From NCBI GenBank assembly GCA_031264715.1, contig JAISDP010000238.1, positions 1 through 12,585 of the forward strand: a stretch of DNA of 12,585 bases. Direction: 5' to 3'. Below the pieces are notes generated by a model. That model searched no databases. It was not told the DNA's origin and worked only from the letters and a program-made list of their open reading frames with translations. This document shows, in pieces, positions 6,545 to 12,585 of this stretch (its first letter is position 1; every line of letters begins with the position of its first letter). This DNA comes from Bacteroidales bacterium. Lineage in GTDB: Bacteria; Bacteroidota; Bacteroidia; Bacteroidales; UBA4181. A program made the position numbers and the translations under genes.

Positions 6545-8050
6545 CTATTTCGCTTCGGCGATCAGTTTCTTACCTTTCTCGATGGCTTCCTCGATGGTTC
6601 CGACCATGCTAAACGCCGCTTCGGGGTATTGATCCAGTTCACCGTCCATGATCATGTTGAAACCCTTGACGGCATCCTGGATGCTGACAAATACGCCCGG
6701 ACGTCCGGTGAACTGCTCGGCCACATGGAACGGCTGCGACAGGAACCGCTGTACACGACGTGCACGGGCTACCACCAATTTATCCTGTTCCGACAATTCG
6801 TCCATACCAAGGATCGCGATGATGTCCTGCAACTCCTTGTAGCGTTGCAACAACTCTTTCACACGTTGCGCCGTGTTATAGTGTTCGTTGCCCACGATTT
6901 CGGGTGTAAGAATACGCGACGACGAATCAAGCGGATCCACAGCCGGATAGATACCCAACTCGGAGATCTTACGGCTCAACACGGTTTTCGCATCCAGATG
7001 CACAAAAGTAGTGGCAGGAGCTGGATCCGTCAAGTCGTCGGCAGGCACATAAATGGCTTCCACGGCAGTGATGGAACCGTTTTTGGTAGAAGTGATGCGT
7101 TCCTGCATCAATCCCATTTCGGTAGCCAGCGTGGGCTGGTAACCTACCGCCGACGGCATGCGTCCCAACAACGCGGAAACTTCCGAACCAGCCTGCGTGA
7201 AACGGAAAATATTATCGACAAAGAAAAGAATATCGCGTCCTTTGCCTGTACCGTCGCCGTCGCGGAACGATTCGGCAATGGTAAGCCCCGACAGGGCAAC
7301 GTTGGCACGCGCTCCGGGCGGTTCGTTCATCTGACCGAATACCAGCGTGGCCTGCGATTCCTTCAGCGCTTCATAGTCTACTTTCGACAGGTCCCAGCCG
7401 CCTTCTTCCATTGACTTGCTGAACTCCTCGCCATATTTGATAACGCCCGATTCGATCATTTCGCGGAGCAGGTCGTTGCCTTCGCGGGTACGTTCGCCCA
7501 CGCCAGCAAATACCGACATGCCGGAATATTTTTTGGCAATATTATTGATCAATTCCATGATAATAACTGTTTTGCCAACACCGGCGCCACCCAACAACCC
7601 GATTTTACCGCCCTTAGCATAGGGTTCCAGCAGGTCGATTACCTTAATACCGGTAAACAACACTTCCGATTGTGTGGTCAATTCTTCGAACTTAGGCGGT
7701 TCACCATGTATGCCGTACCCGTCTTTGTTCACAGCTTCCATCCCGTCAATGGCGTCGCCGATTACATTCAGCAGGCGTCCGCGAACGGTGTCGCCCTTGG
7801 GCATACGGATGGCTCCGCCTTGCGATACCACATCCATACCGCGCTGCAAACCGTCGGTCGAATCCATCGCAATGGTACGCAATGTGTTTTCACCGATATC
7901 CTGCTGTACTTCCAGGATAATGGATTGGCCATCAATTCGTTTTACTTCCAATGCATCGTGTATGCGGGGCAATTCGCCCATTGCTTTTTCAAAACTGACA
8001 TCCACAACAGGACCGATCACCTGTATTATTTCGCCGATAACTTGGGACAT
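6545..8050 (-). CDS. atpD: F-type ATP synthase subunit beta
   Basis: 501 residues; the catalytic subunit of F1, which makes or splits ATP at the inner-membrane complex. Visible motifs: P-loop GGAGVGKT (154-161), GERTREGND with the catalytic Glu (E186/E188 region), 'VFGQMNEPPGARA' (237-249), Walker B ILFFVDN (274-280), 'ALLGRMPSAVGYQPTLATEMG' in two pieces near 293-313, and DELSEQD, the DELSEED-loop equivalent. It is about 40 residues longer than the E. coli protein. Much of the excess is an insertion at about 207-233 (GEEFSKSMEEGGWDLSKVDY and following), before VFGQ; a few more residues lie in DGDGTGKGRD (264-273). Similar insertions are typical of Bacteroidetes. The first gene of atpD-atpC-hydrolase; a promoter candidate lies just upstream. 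Confidence 0.98.
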   Translation of the reverse strand: MSQVIGEIIQVIGPVVDVSFEKAMGELPRIHDALEVKRIDGQSIILEVQQDIGENTLRTIAMDSTDGLQRGMDVVSQGGAIRMPKGDTVRGRLLNVIGDAIDGMEAVNKDGYGIHGEPPKFEELTTQSEVLFTGIKVIDLLEPYAKGGKIGLLGGAGVGKTVIIMELINNIAKKYSGMSVFAGVGERTREGNDLLREMIESGVIKYGEEFSKSMEEGGWDLSKVDYEALKESQATLVFGQMNEPPGARANVALSGLTIAESFRDGDGTGKGRDILFFVDNIFRFTQAGSEVSALLGRMPSAVGYQPTLATEMGLMQERITSTKNGSITAVEAIYVPADDLTDPAPATTFVHLDAKTVLSRKISELGIYPAVDPLDSSSRILTPEIVGNEHYNTAQRVKELLQRYKELQDIIAILGMDELSEQDKLVVARARRVQRFLSQPFHVAEQFTGRPGVFVSIQDAVKGFNMIMDGELDQYPEAAFSMVGTIEEAIEKGKKLIAEAK

Positions 8051-8086
8051 AATGATTGATTTTATATATGAAATTGCTCAAATTTT

Positions 8087-8118
8087 TAAACCTATAAAGT
8101 TAGGGAACAATTTTCAAT
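8087..8118 (-). promoter_or_regulatory. Candidate Bacteroidetes promoter for atpD
   Basis: On the minus strand ATTG (8118-8115) is followed after 20 nt by TAGGTTTA (8094-8087). These match the TTTG and TAnnTTTG elements of the Bacteroidetes housekeeping promoter at all but one position each. The start of transcription would be near 8080, giving a leader of about 30 nt. Confidence 0.45.
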
Positions 8119-8191
8119 TTAATATTGTTTGAATTGAATTTTTACTAAAATTATTATACGTGAATGATAGAAAAAGGTTTCGTTTTTCGCA

Positions 8192-9715
8192 CTATTGTTG
8201 ATGAGCGCCGGCCTCCCTCCCTACTTGGGGGGTGGGGCTTCTCTTCAAAGCGCTCCGTCGTAGCTTGGATTCTATCCATGCCGTAAAATCAAAAATCTTT
8301 AGGATGTGCGTTTCAAAAATATCGTTCCGTATCCCGTCCAACTCGGGTGACAACTTTTCCCACATTTTTGCCTTTTGTCCGGGTTGAAGCGGTTTACCTA
8401 CGAATCGTAACATCAGGTGTTCGGTGCGGTAAATCTTCTCATTCCGCGAGATTTCCCTTTTGATGGAACGGCTTTCGTACTGGATCATATCAAAATCGCC
8501 GGTTTCATAGTGCGTCATCAGGTTCACCAGCCGTATGGTGCGGTACAAGGGCAGAAAATAGAAGCTTTTGCCCCGGATAATGATTTGTTGCAACGCCTTT
8601 TGTGTTTTCCGGAAATCATTGTTACCAAAATACACCAAAGCCGTGTACAGGCATACTTCGGCCTGGCGGGCAGGGTTAAGCAGATGCAGTCTGTCCAATA
8701 CATCGTTCTGGTGGAGGTTCAGTAATTTCAATGAAGCCGGGAAGTCGCCCTGATCCAGTAGCGGGAAAAGTTCGTACAGGAACACCAATGCATTGATCCC
8801 TGCCTGGAAACTTTTGGACGAATGATGTATCTTTTTCAATTGCCCGGTAAAATAAGGCAGTTCGTCGTACTTACGTATACTGCGCAGATTATCCAGTATC
8901 CCTTCTACAACCTGCACATAATAAATCGGCGGGTTGGTCCAAAGCTGCCGGTTGTCTTCGAACAAACGGTTGAGTTCGTGATACGACCGTAAGGCAGAAT
9001 TGTAATCGCCGGTATATATCAGGTAGTTGGATTGGAATAGCTGGTGCTGCTTTTTGATCTCGAAATTTTCGGCGCCCGACGAGGCCACAATACTCATTTC
9101 GCTTACTACCAAATCATTCAAGGCATTGACTTGCGCCTTGGAGCGGATATTACCTTTGTGGATCATCCGGTGCTTCAGTAAATCAAACAGTGCCGACTGC
9201 TCGGTGGCAATACGGAGCATTTTAATGGCTTCATTGATGCGCGAATACCTGTTGAGAAGATCGGTTTCGGAAATATTCGGAAAGTTGAGAGACAACAGGT
9301 AATCCAATTCCATACGGGCGGCATATATCAGTATGTACTGGTTTTCGTATTTCCAGGCCGCTTCTTTCACTTGATCCAGCATCTCCAGCGCTTCTTCGAA
9401 AAGCGACTTTTCAAATAGTATCCTTGACTTCAATAATTTATTCAGCAGCAAGTAATGGTGATCCTGTTCCTTGCGCAATGCAAGGAGCGAATCCAGCAGC
9501 AGTTGATACAGGTAATTGATCGTGATGTCGAAACTTGCCCCGGCTTTTTTTCCGAGGTATTCGGCTCTCAGCGCTTCCGGGGTAATAGTCTTGTTCTTAT
9601 CGATAATGTCGAACAATGTGATATAGCCCGACTCACGACTGTACGATTTGAACCGTTTCTTTTCGGCTTTGGTCAATGAATTGACTAAAAGGATCAAGGC
9701 GTTGGTTTTGAACAT
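8192..9715 (-). CDS. Helical repeat protein of unknown function
   Basis: 507 residues, no signal peptide, no membrane segment, so cytoplasmic. The N-terminus (LTKAEKKRFKSYSRESGYIT... LFDIIDKNK) resembles a type of Bacteroidetes protein I have seen annotated only as hypothetical or TPR-like. The rest is almost wholly helical with pairs of amphipathic helices ('LLKSRILFEKSLFEEALEML', 'NYLIYTGDYNSALRSYHELN', 'CLYTALVYFGNNDFRKTQKA') of TPR character, suggesting a protein-binding scaffold. No catalytic motif is visible. The last 15 residues (SPTPQVGREAGAHQQ) are encoded by a dispersed palindromic repeat plus a few bases, so the native C-terminus was probably different. The start is ATG 9715, followed directly by the conserved-looking N-terminus. 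It is 141 bp upstream of atpD on the same strand and divergent from the dehydrogenase gene. Confidence 0.75.
   Translation of the reverse strand: MFKTNALILLVNSLTKAEKKRFKSYSRESGYITLFDIIDKNKTITPEALRAEYLGKKAGASFDITINYLYQLLLDSLLALRKEQDHHYLLLNKLLKSRILFEKSLFEEALEMLDQVKEAAWKYENQYILIYAARMELDYLLSLNFPNISETDLLNRYSRINEAIKMLRIATEQSALFDLLKHRMIHKGNIRSKAQVNALNDLVVSEMSIVASSGAENFEIKKQHQLFQSNYLIYTGDYNSALRSYHELNRLFEDNRQLWTNPPIYYVQVVEGILDNLRSIRKYDELPYFTGQLKKIHHSSKSFQAGINALVFLYELFPLLDQGDFPASLKLLNLHQNDVLDRLHLLNPARQAEVCLYTALVYFGNNDFRKTQKALQQIIIRGKSFYFLPLYRTIRLVNLMTHYETGDFDMIQYESRSIKREISRNEKIYRTEHLMLRFVGKPLQPGQKAKMWEKLSPELDGIRNDIFETHILKIFDFTAWIESKLRRSALKRSPTPQVGREAGAHQQ
8210..8240 (-). repeat. C-rich/G-rich imperfect palindrome inside the 3' end of the 507-aa gene (copy 2)
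   Basis: On the minus strand it reads AAGCCCCACCCCCCAAGTAG then GGAGGGAGGCC. Plus-strand arms 8216-8221 (CCTCCC) and 8227-8232 (GGGGGG) pair with one G-U. Compared with copy 1 it shares the order AGCC, a C-rich run, a short loop, then GAGGGAGG-like sequence in the same orientation. It is translated as S-P-T-P-Q-V-G-R-E-A. Confidence 0.6.
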
Positions 9716-9802
9716 GATTGATTATTTATTACATCGCTCTGCCGAAGGGGATTTTCACTTACAATTGAATACTGCTCGGACTGATGGCGAATTTAATTTA
9801 TT

Positions 9803-9837
9803 TTTGGACAAAAACAAAAAATAAATAACTATCTTTA
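9803..9837 (+). promoter_or_regulatory. Candidate promoter for the dehydrogenase gene
   Basis: TTTG (9803-9806) and TATCTTTA (9830-9837) resemble the -33 and -7 elements of Bacteroidetes promoters. The 23-nt spacer is longer than the usual 19-21 nt, so it may be weak or need an activator. It lies in the 149-bp divergent gap between the 507-aa gene and the dehydrogenase. Confidence 0.35.
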
Positions 9838-9861
9838 TCGCTGTTATTGAAAATAACGATA
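9836..9861. promoter_or_regulatory. Inverted repeat between the dehydrogenase promoter and start codon
   Basis: A perfect GTTATT-gaa-AATAAC repeat (9843-9857) is flanked by TATC (9836-9839) and GATA (9858-9861), giving a partly bulged dyad ending 3 nt before the ATG. It overlaps the expected transcription start, so it could be an operator or a 5'-end hairpin covering the ribosome site. Confidence 0.4.
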
Positions 9862-9864
9862 CGT

Positions 9865-10902
9865 ATGAAATCCATGCAGTTAACAGGTATCCGGCAGATG
9901 AAGATGCTTGATGTCCCGAAGCCCGATATTCAAAATGATACTGATGTGTTGATCCGTATGCAAGCCGTGGGCGTGTGTGGTTCGGATGTGCATTATTATG
10001 TTACCGGTAAAATAGGTTCGCAGGTAGTACAATATCCTTTTCCTGTGGGACATGAAGGCGCCGGGATCGTCGAAAAGGTCGGAAGTGAGGTAAGTTCGTT
10101 GCGTGTGGGCGACCGTATTGCCATTGAGCCTGCTATGCCTTGCGGAACATGCGATCAATGCCTTGCCGGAAGGCCGCATACTTGCCGGAAGCTGCGTTTT
10201 CTTGGCTGTCCCGGCCAGGCCGAAGGCTGCTTGTCCGAATACATTGTGATGCCGCAAGGTAGTTGTTTACCCATACCTGCAAGCATGATCCTTGAACAGG
10301 CATCGATCTCCGAACCGTTGGCTATCGGGCTTTATGCTGCGCATCTTGCTGGAGAACTCAAAGGTAAAAACATTGCCATTCTCGGTTCGGGACCGATTGG
10401 CCTTAGCGTATTGGCCGGTGTACGGCTCGCGGGTGCCGCTAATGTGCATGTTACCGATAAAATTGACGAACGTCTTGCAATTGCCCGCAAAAGCGGCGCC
10501 ACCGACACATACAACATTTTACGACAGGATGTTGTTATGAAGATGAAAAAACGGGAGCCACTGATGTTGGATGTGGTATTCGAGTGCTGCGGTCGGCAGG
10601 AAGCGCTCGACCAGGCCATCAATTTATTGAAACCCGGAGGAAAACTTTTGATTGTAGGGATACCCGAATTTTCGAGGTTTTCATTCCCTGTGGACGATTT
10701 ACGCAGGAAAGAAATATGCATCCAGAATGTCCGGCGACAGAACGGCTGCGATAAAGAAGCCATCAGGGTAATTGCCGATGGTTCTGTAGCAGTGGATCAT
10801 TGGATTACTCACCGTTTCGATTTCGAAGATTGCAAGGAAGCGTTCGATCTTGTGGCCGGATATCAAGATGGGGTAATGAAAGCAATGATCAATATTCAAT
10901 AA
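9865..10902 (+). CDS. Zinc-dependent medium-chain dehydrogenase, sorbitol/L-iditol dehydrogenase-like
   Basis: 345 residues. Oxidises a secondary alcohol, probably a polyol or sugar, using NAD. Domain order is typical: GroES-like catalytic domain (about 1-150), then a Rossmann domain (about 165-300). Catalytic zinc ligands are visible as C38 (VGVCGSD), H63 and E64 (GHEGAG); E150 (ISEP) matches the extra ligand of sorbitol dehydrogenases. A structural zinc site is present: C93, C96, C99, C107. The nucleotide loop is GSGPIGL (174-180). D198 at the end of the second Rossmann strand favours NAD over NADP. The start is ATG 9865; an upstream TTG (9847) lies within the inverted repeat and is less likely, and ATG 9874 is also possible. 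It stands alone. No sugar transporter or kinase is next to it, so the substrate stays open; threonine or other alcohol dehydrogenase activity is an alternative. Confidence 0.88.
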   Translation: MKSMQLTGIRQMKMLDVPKPDIQNDTDVLIRMQAVGVCGSDVHYYVTGKIGSQVVQYPFPVGHEGAGIVEKVGSEVSSLRVGDRIAIEPAMPCGTCDQCLAGRPHTCRKLRFLGCPGQAEGCLSEYIVMPQGSCLPIPASMILEQASISEPLAIGLYAAHLAGELKGKNIAILGSGPIGLSVLAGVRLAGAANVHVTDKIDERLAIARKSGATDTYNILRQDVVMKMKKREPLMLDVVFECCGRQEALDQAINLLKPGGKLLIVGIPEFSRFSFPVDDLRRKEICIQNVRRQNGCDKEAIRVIADGSVAVDHWITHRFDFEDCKEAFDLVAGYQDGVMKAMINIQ

Positions 10903-10951
10903 CATTCGATTAAGTATGTCTTCTGAAACTTATACGATCACAATTATTAAA

Positions 10952-10968
10952 TCGCTTATTTATAGCGA
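10952..10968. promoter_or_regulatory. Inverted repeat TCGCT/AGCGA upstream of the Fur-family gene
   Basis: TCGCT (10952-10956) and AGCGA (10964-10968) flank 7 nt. With the adjacent 7-7-7 repeat it makes two dyads in a row in the 130-bp gap before the fur-like gene. It could also be a weak transcript end for the dehydrogenase gene. Little can be said beyond the symmetry. Confidence 0.25.
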
Positions 10969-10969
10969 A

Positions 10970-10990
10970 TTATATTTTACAATAATATAA
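10970..10990. promoter_or_regulatory. AT-rich inverted repeat, candidate Fur/PerR-type box
   Basis: TTATATT (10970-10976) and AATATAA (10984-10990) are perfect inverted arms with a 7-nt spacer, 42 bp upstream of the fur-like start codon. Fur-family sites are AT-rich dyads, usually 7-1-7 in layout, and these regulators often control their own gene. The spacing here is wider than classical, so this is a suggestion only. Confidence 0.35.
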
Positions 10991-11032
10991 GCCGATTATG
11001 CAGACGTACTTTTCTTATTTAATTAACATAGT

Positions 11033-11497
11033 ATGATAATGGATCATGCCGATATGAAGGCGCAGGCAAAGGTAATTTTTACCAAGTATCTTGAACGTAA
11101 TGGTCACCGGAAGACCCCGGAAAGGTATGCTATTTTGGACGAAATATATTCCCAGGATTCGCATTTTGACATCGAATCGCTTTACATCCTGATGAAAAAT
11201 AAGAATTACAGGGTAAGCCGGGCTACACTTTATAACACTATCGACCTGTTGCTCGAGTGCAATTTGGTGGTGAAACATTTATTCGGGAAGAATATTGCCC
11301 AATTTGAAAAAGCATACCCGGGCATGCAGCATGAACACATGGTATGTCTTAAATCGGGCGAAGTAATCGAATTTTCCGACCAACGCTTGCAGCCGATCAT
11401 CAAGGAAGTGTGTGAAAAATACAATTTCAAACCTTTGCAATATTCATTATACATATATGGCGAAAAATGGAATAGCTCGGTAAGCATAAAGAAATAA
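11033..11497 (+). CDS. Fur-family transcriptional regulator lacking the usual Cys pairs
   Basis: 154 residues. The winged-helix domain covers about 10-85: 'YLERNGHRKTPERYAILDEI', then 'HFDIESLYILM' and the recognition helix VSRATLYNTIDLLLE (61-75). A dimerisation domain follows. Residues matching the metal-sensing site are kept: H44, E92 (QFEKAY), H100 and H102 (HEH), E113 (VIEF). The structural zinc site is not: the usual C-x-x-C is C105-L-K-S108, and the C-terminal C-x-x-C after LYIYG is replaced by EKWNSS. So it probably senses iron, manganese or peroxide but folds without the Cys4 zinc. In Bacteroides, a close relative is followed by purA; here purA is missing. ATG 11033 is used; ATG 11039 or 11054 are possible. 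Likely self-regulated, given the upstream dyads. Confidence 0.88.
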   Translation: MIMDHADMKAQAKVIFTKYLERNGHRKTPERYAILDEIYSQDSHFDIESLYILMKNKNYRVSRATLYNTIDLLLECNLVVKHLFGKNIAQFEKAYPGMQHEHMVCLKSGEVIEFSDQRLQPIIKEVCEKYNFKPLQYSLYIYGEKWNSSVSIKK

Positions 11498-11570
11498 ACA
11501 GTACAGAGACGGCCAGCTTCTGCAGCAGAAGTTGTTCAATTGGGACGAGGAGGCAGACTGGCCGGAGTAG
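11490..11570 (+). pseudogene. Short protein-like open frame after fur, possible gene remnant
   Basis: A frame without ATG reads QYRDGQLLQQKLFNWDEEAD then WPE and a TAG at 11568-11570. The composition is like a real protein tail, but I cannot name a family. The same bases carry strong inverted repeats, so the open frame may be a by-product of an RNA structure, or the reverse. Confidence 0.2.
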
Positions 11571-11612
11571 AACATATCTGTAACGCAGGCTTTTTCCTGC
11601 GATGTACTCTGT
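11503..11612 (+). ncRNA. Possible structured RNA element in the convergent gap after fur
   Basis: Four compatible helices can be drawn: closing helix ACAGAG (11503-11508)/CTCTGT (11607-11612); arm 1 GGCCAG (11511-11516)/CTGGCC (11558-11563), which encloses hairpin CTTCTG-cag-CAGAAG (11517-11531); arm 2 CGCAGG (11584-11589)/CCTGCG (11596-11601). All four are perfect 6-bp Watson-Crick helices and nest without conflict. No known RNA family is recognised. Strand is uncertain because inverted repeats read the same on both strands; plus is given as the strand of the upstream gene. Confidence 0.3.
11584..11601. terminator. Hairpin between convergent fur and the exported-protein gene
   Basis: CGCAGG-cttttt-CCTGCG forms a 6-bp GC-rich stem midway in the 141-bp convergent gap. 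It could end transcripts from either side. No T run follows on the plus strand (next bases ATGTAC), so it is not a textbook intrinsic terminator. Confidence 0.35.
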
Positions 11613-11638
11613 TTCCGTTTATAGTTCAGCTAATCCTG

Positions 11639-12574
11639 TCAATCATTAAACTTTAAGGATCTCCCTAACTGATCCAGATATTTTTTACGATTCTTGTAAC
11701 CCTTATTCGTAAAGAAACAATAAAAAACTACCGGCCCCAAATTATTCTTCTGGAGTAGCAATACTTCGCATCGGGAATATTTTTTTTGGAGTTTCTTGTC
11801 TCCGTTTATTGGCTTTACAGGCAATGAATAGCAGATTGCCGTATCGGCATTAAACTGTGTTTGGGCATACTCGCTGGAAAGATACCGGACATTCTTTTCC
11901 ATATCCTTCATGGAAAAATCATAACGGTAATCCGTATCGTACTTTCCTGCAACATTAATCAGATGATCCCTAATGATATAAAAATAGCGCATGTTCCGGT
12001 CAGTTATGGAAATTCTTGTCAGATAATTGTTTTTTGTTCCGGAAAACATATTTATGTTGTTGAAATATCTGTCATAAGCAGATACTACCGAGTCGGGCGG
12101 ATTTACATCATCCGTGAAAATCGGATAAATTCCTGTAAAGTAATGCTCGATATAGGCTAAGAAGTTACGATCGCTTGATTTTATAGAGTTGTGCAACGAA
12201 AGGGAATACGGTTTACAGAATTCAAATTTCTCATTTAAAACAAACCCTTCGACAGGTTCATACTTGAGGTTCATCACATCCAATACACTTTCCCAAGTCA
12301 ATTCCGGCATAAATCTTTTATTTGAGATTTTCAATTCTCTGACGGAAACGGGAGCAATATCACCGACAATCATTTTTTTCCCTTCCGCAGTCAATACCCA
12401 AACGGTATCTTCCACAACATCTGATGCCGTATCCTTCGTTGGTTCTGTAATCAGACTCTTATCCAAAGTTTTCGATTCTTTGTCGAAAATATCAGTTTTA
12501 TCAGTCTGTGCATTCAGCAATATGGAATACACTGTAACTACAAAAAATAATGTTGCTTTAATGCTGTTATTCAT
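11639..12574 (-). CDS. Exported protein of unknown function
   Basis: 311 residues. The N-terminus (MNNSIKATLFFVVTVYSILL, then NAQ) is a good Sec signal peptide with cleavage near L-N-A-Q (20-23), so the product is periplasmic or surface-linked. No lipobox is seen. After a Lys/Asp/Thr-rich, probably disordered stretch (about 24-55), the body is a mixed alpha/beta domain with many Tyr, Phe and Asn ('NFLAYIEHYFTGIYPIFTDD', 'ITDRNMRYFYIIRDHLINVA') and a basic C-terminus (KNRKKYLDQLGRSLKFND). Only two cysteines lie after the cleavage site. I do not recognise the family and see no catalytic motif. Its codons are more AT-rich than those of its neighbours. It starts 11 bp from the window edge, so its promoter is not visible. 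Confidence 0.65.
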   Translation of the reverse strand: MNNSIKATLFFVVTVYSILLNAQTDKTDIFDKESKTLDKSLITEPTKDTASDVVEDTVWVLTAEGKKMIVGDIAPVSVRELKISNKRFMPELTWESVLDVMNLKYEPVEGFVLNEKFEFCKPYSLSLHNSIKSSDRNFLAYIEHYFTGIYPIFTDDVNPPDSVVSAYDRYFNNINMFSGTKNNYLTRISITDRNMRYFYIIRDHLINVAGKYDTDYRYDFSMKDMEKNVRYLSSEYAQTQFNADTAICYSLPVKPINGDKKLQKKYSRCEVLLLQKNNLGPVVFYCFFTNKGYKNRKKYLDQLGRSLKFND

Positions 12575-12585
12575 AGGATTATATA

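Noticed and set aside
6629..7414. 261-codon plus-strand open frame opposite atpD
   Set aside because: It lies wholly antisense to strongly conserved atpD. Its sequence is His/Arg/Gln-rich with no motif, as expected of a shadow frame.
6515..8240. The two palindromes as ends of a transposon
   Set aside because: They lie in the same orientation, and the DNA between them is conserved atpD with no transposase or target duplication.
10916..10990. 24-codon ATG frame upstream of fur (MSSETYTITIIKSLIYSELY...)
   Set aside because: Considered as a leader peptide, but it overlaps both inverted repeats and lacks a ribosome site; AT-rich DNA easily gives such short frames.
11503..11612. Signal-recognition-particle or 6S RNA gene
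   Set aside because: The GGAAG-AGCAG core of SRP RNA is not present in the right form and no 6S-type long rod with a central bubble can be drawn.

Overview
The window looks like a chromosomal segment from a member of the Bacteroidetes, most likely of the order Bacteroidales. The signs are: an lptC gene coupled to a CNNM/CBS transporter gene next to coaX and a secreted TPR protein; an atpD-atpC pair with a long beta subunit and a very short epsilon subunit; a Fur-family gene of the Bacteroidales kind; signal peptides ending in A-x-A-Q; weak Shine-Dalgarno signals; and -7 boxes of the TAnnTTTG type. Coding regions have moderate GC and the gaps are AT-rich. I see no rRNA, tRNA, CRISPR array, intact insertion sequence or phage gene.

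Layout. 1-180 (+) is the tail of a LuxR/NarL-type response regulator. 457-4519 (+) is an envelope and cofactor cluster: coaX, a secreted TPR protein, lptC and a CNNM/CorC-type membrane protein; lptC and the CNNM gene overlap by ATGA. 4622-5152 (-) is a small outer-membrane beta-barrel protein facing the cluster; its upstream region carries imperfect repeats spaced about 22-23 nt. 5488-8050 (-) is atpD, atpC and an exported alpha/beta hydrolase, spaced like one operon. 8192-9715 (-) is a conserved-type helical repeat protein of unknown function. Divergent from it, 9865-10902 (+) is a zinc-dependent medium-chain sorbitol-dehydrogenase-like enzyme. 11033-11497 (+) is a Fur-family regulator without the usual cysteine pairs, and 11639-12574 (-) is an unrecognised exported protein.

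How the genes fit together. CoaX makes phosphopantothenate for coenzyme A. LptC belongs to the LPS export machine and the CNNM protein is a probable ion-transport or membrane-homeostasis factor. AtpD and AtpC are two F1 subunits of ATP synthase; the rest of the synthase is not in the window.

Most of the window is housekeeping, and I did not find a convincing new multi-gene system. The points most worth a second look are outside the gene bodies: (1) two copies of a short C-rich/G-rich imperfect palindrome, one between atpD and atpC and one forming the 3' end of the 507-aa gene; (2) a four-helix fold that can be drawn in the convergent gap after fur; (3) an array of ~22-nt repeats in front of the outer-membrane protein gene; (4) a strong hairpin directly abutting a 16-bp palindrome before lptC; (5) a Fur homologue that seems to have lost its structural zinc site; (6) three short protein-like open frames in gaps that may be remnants of lost genes.
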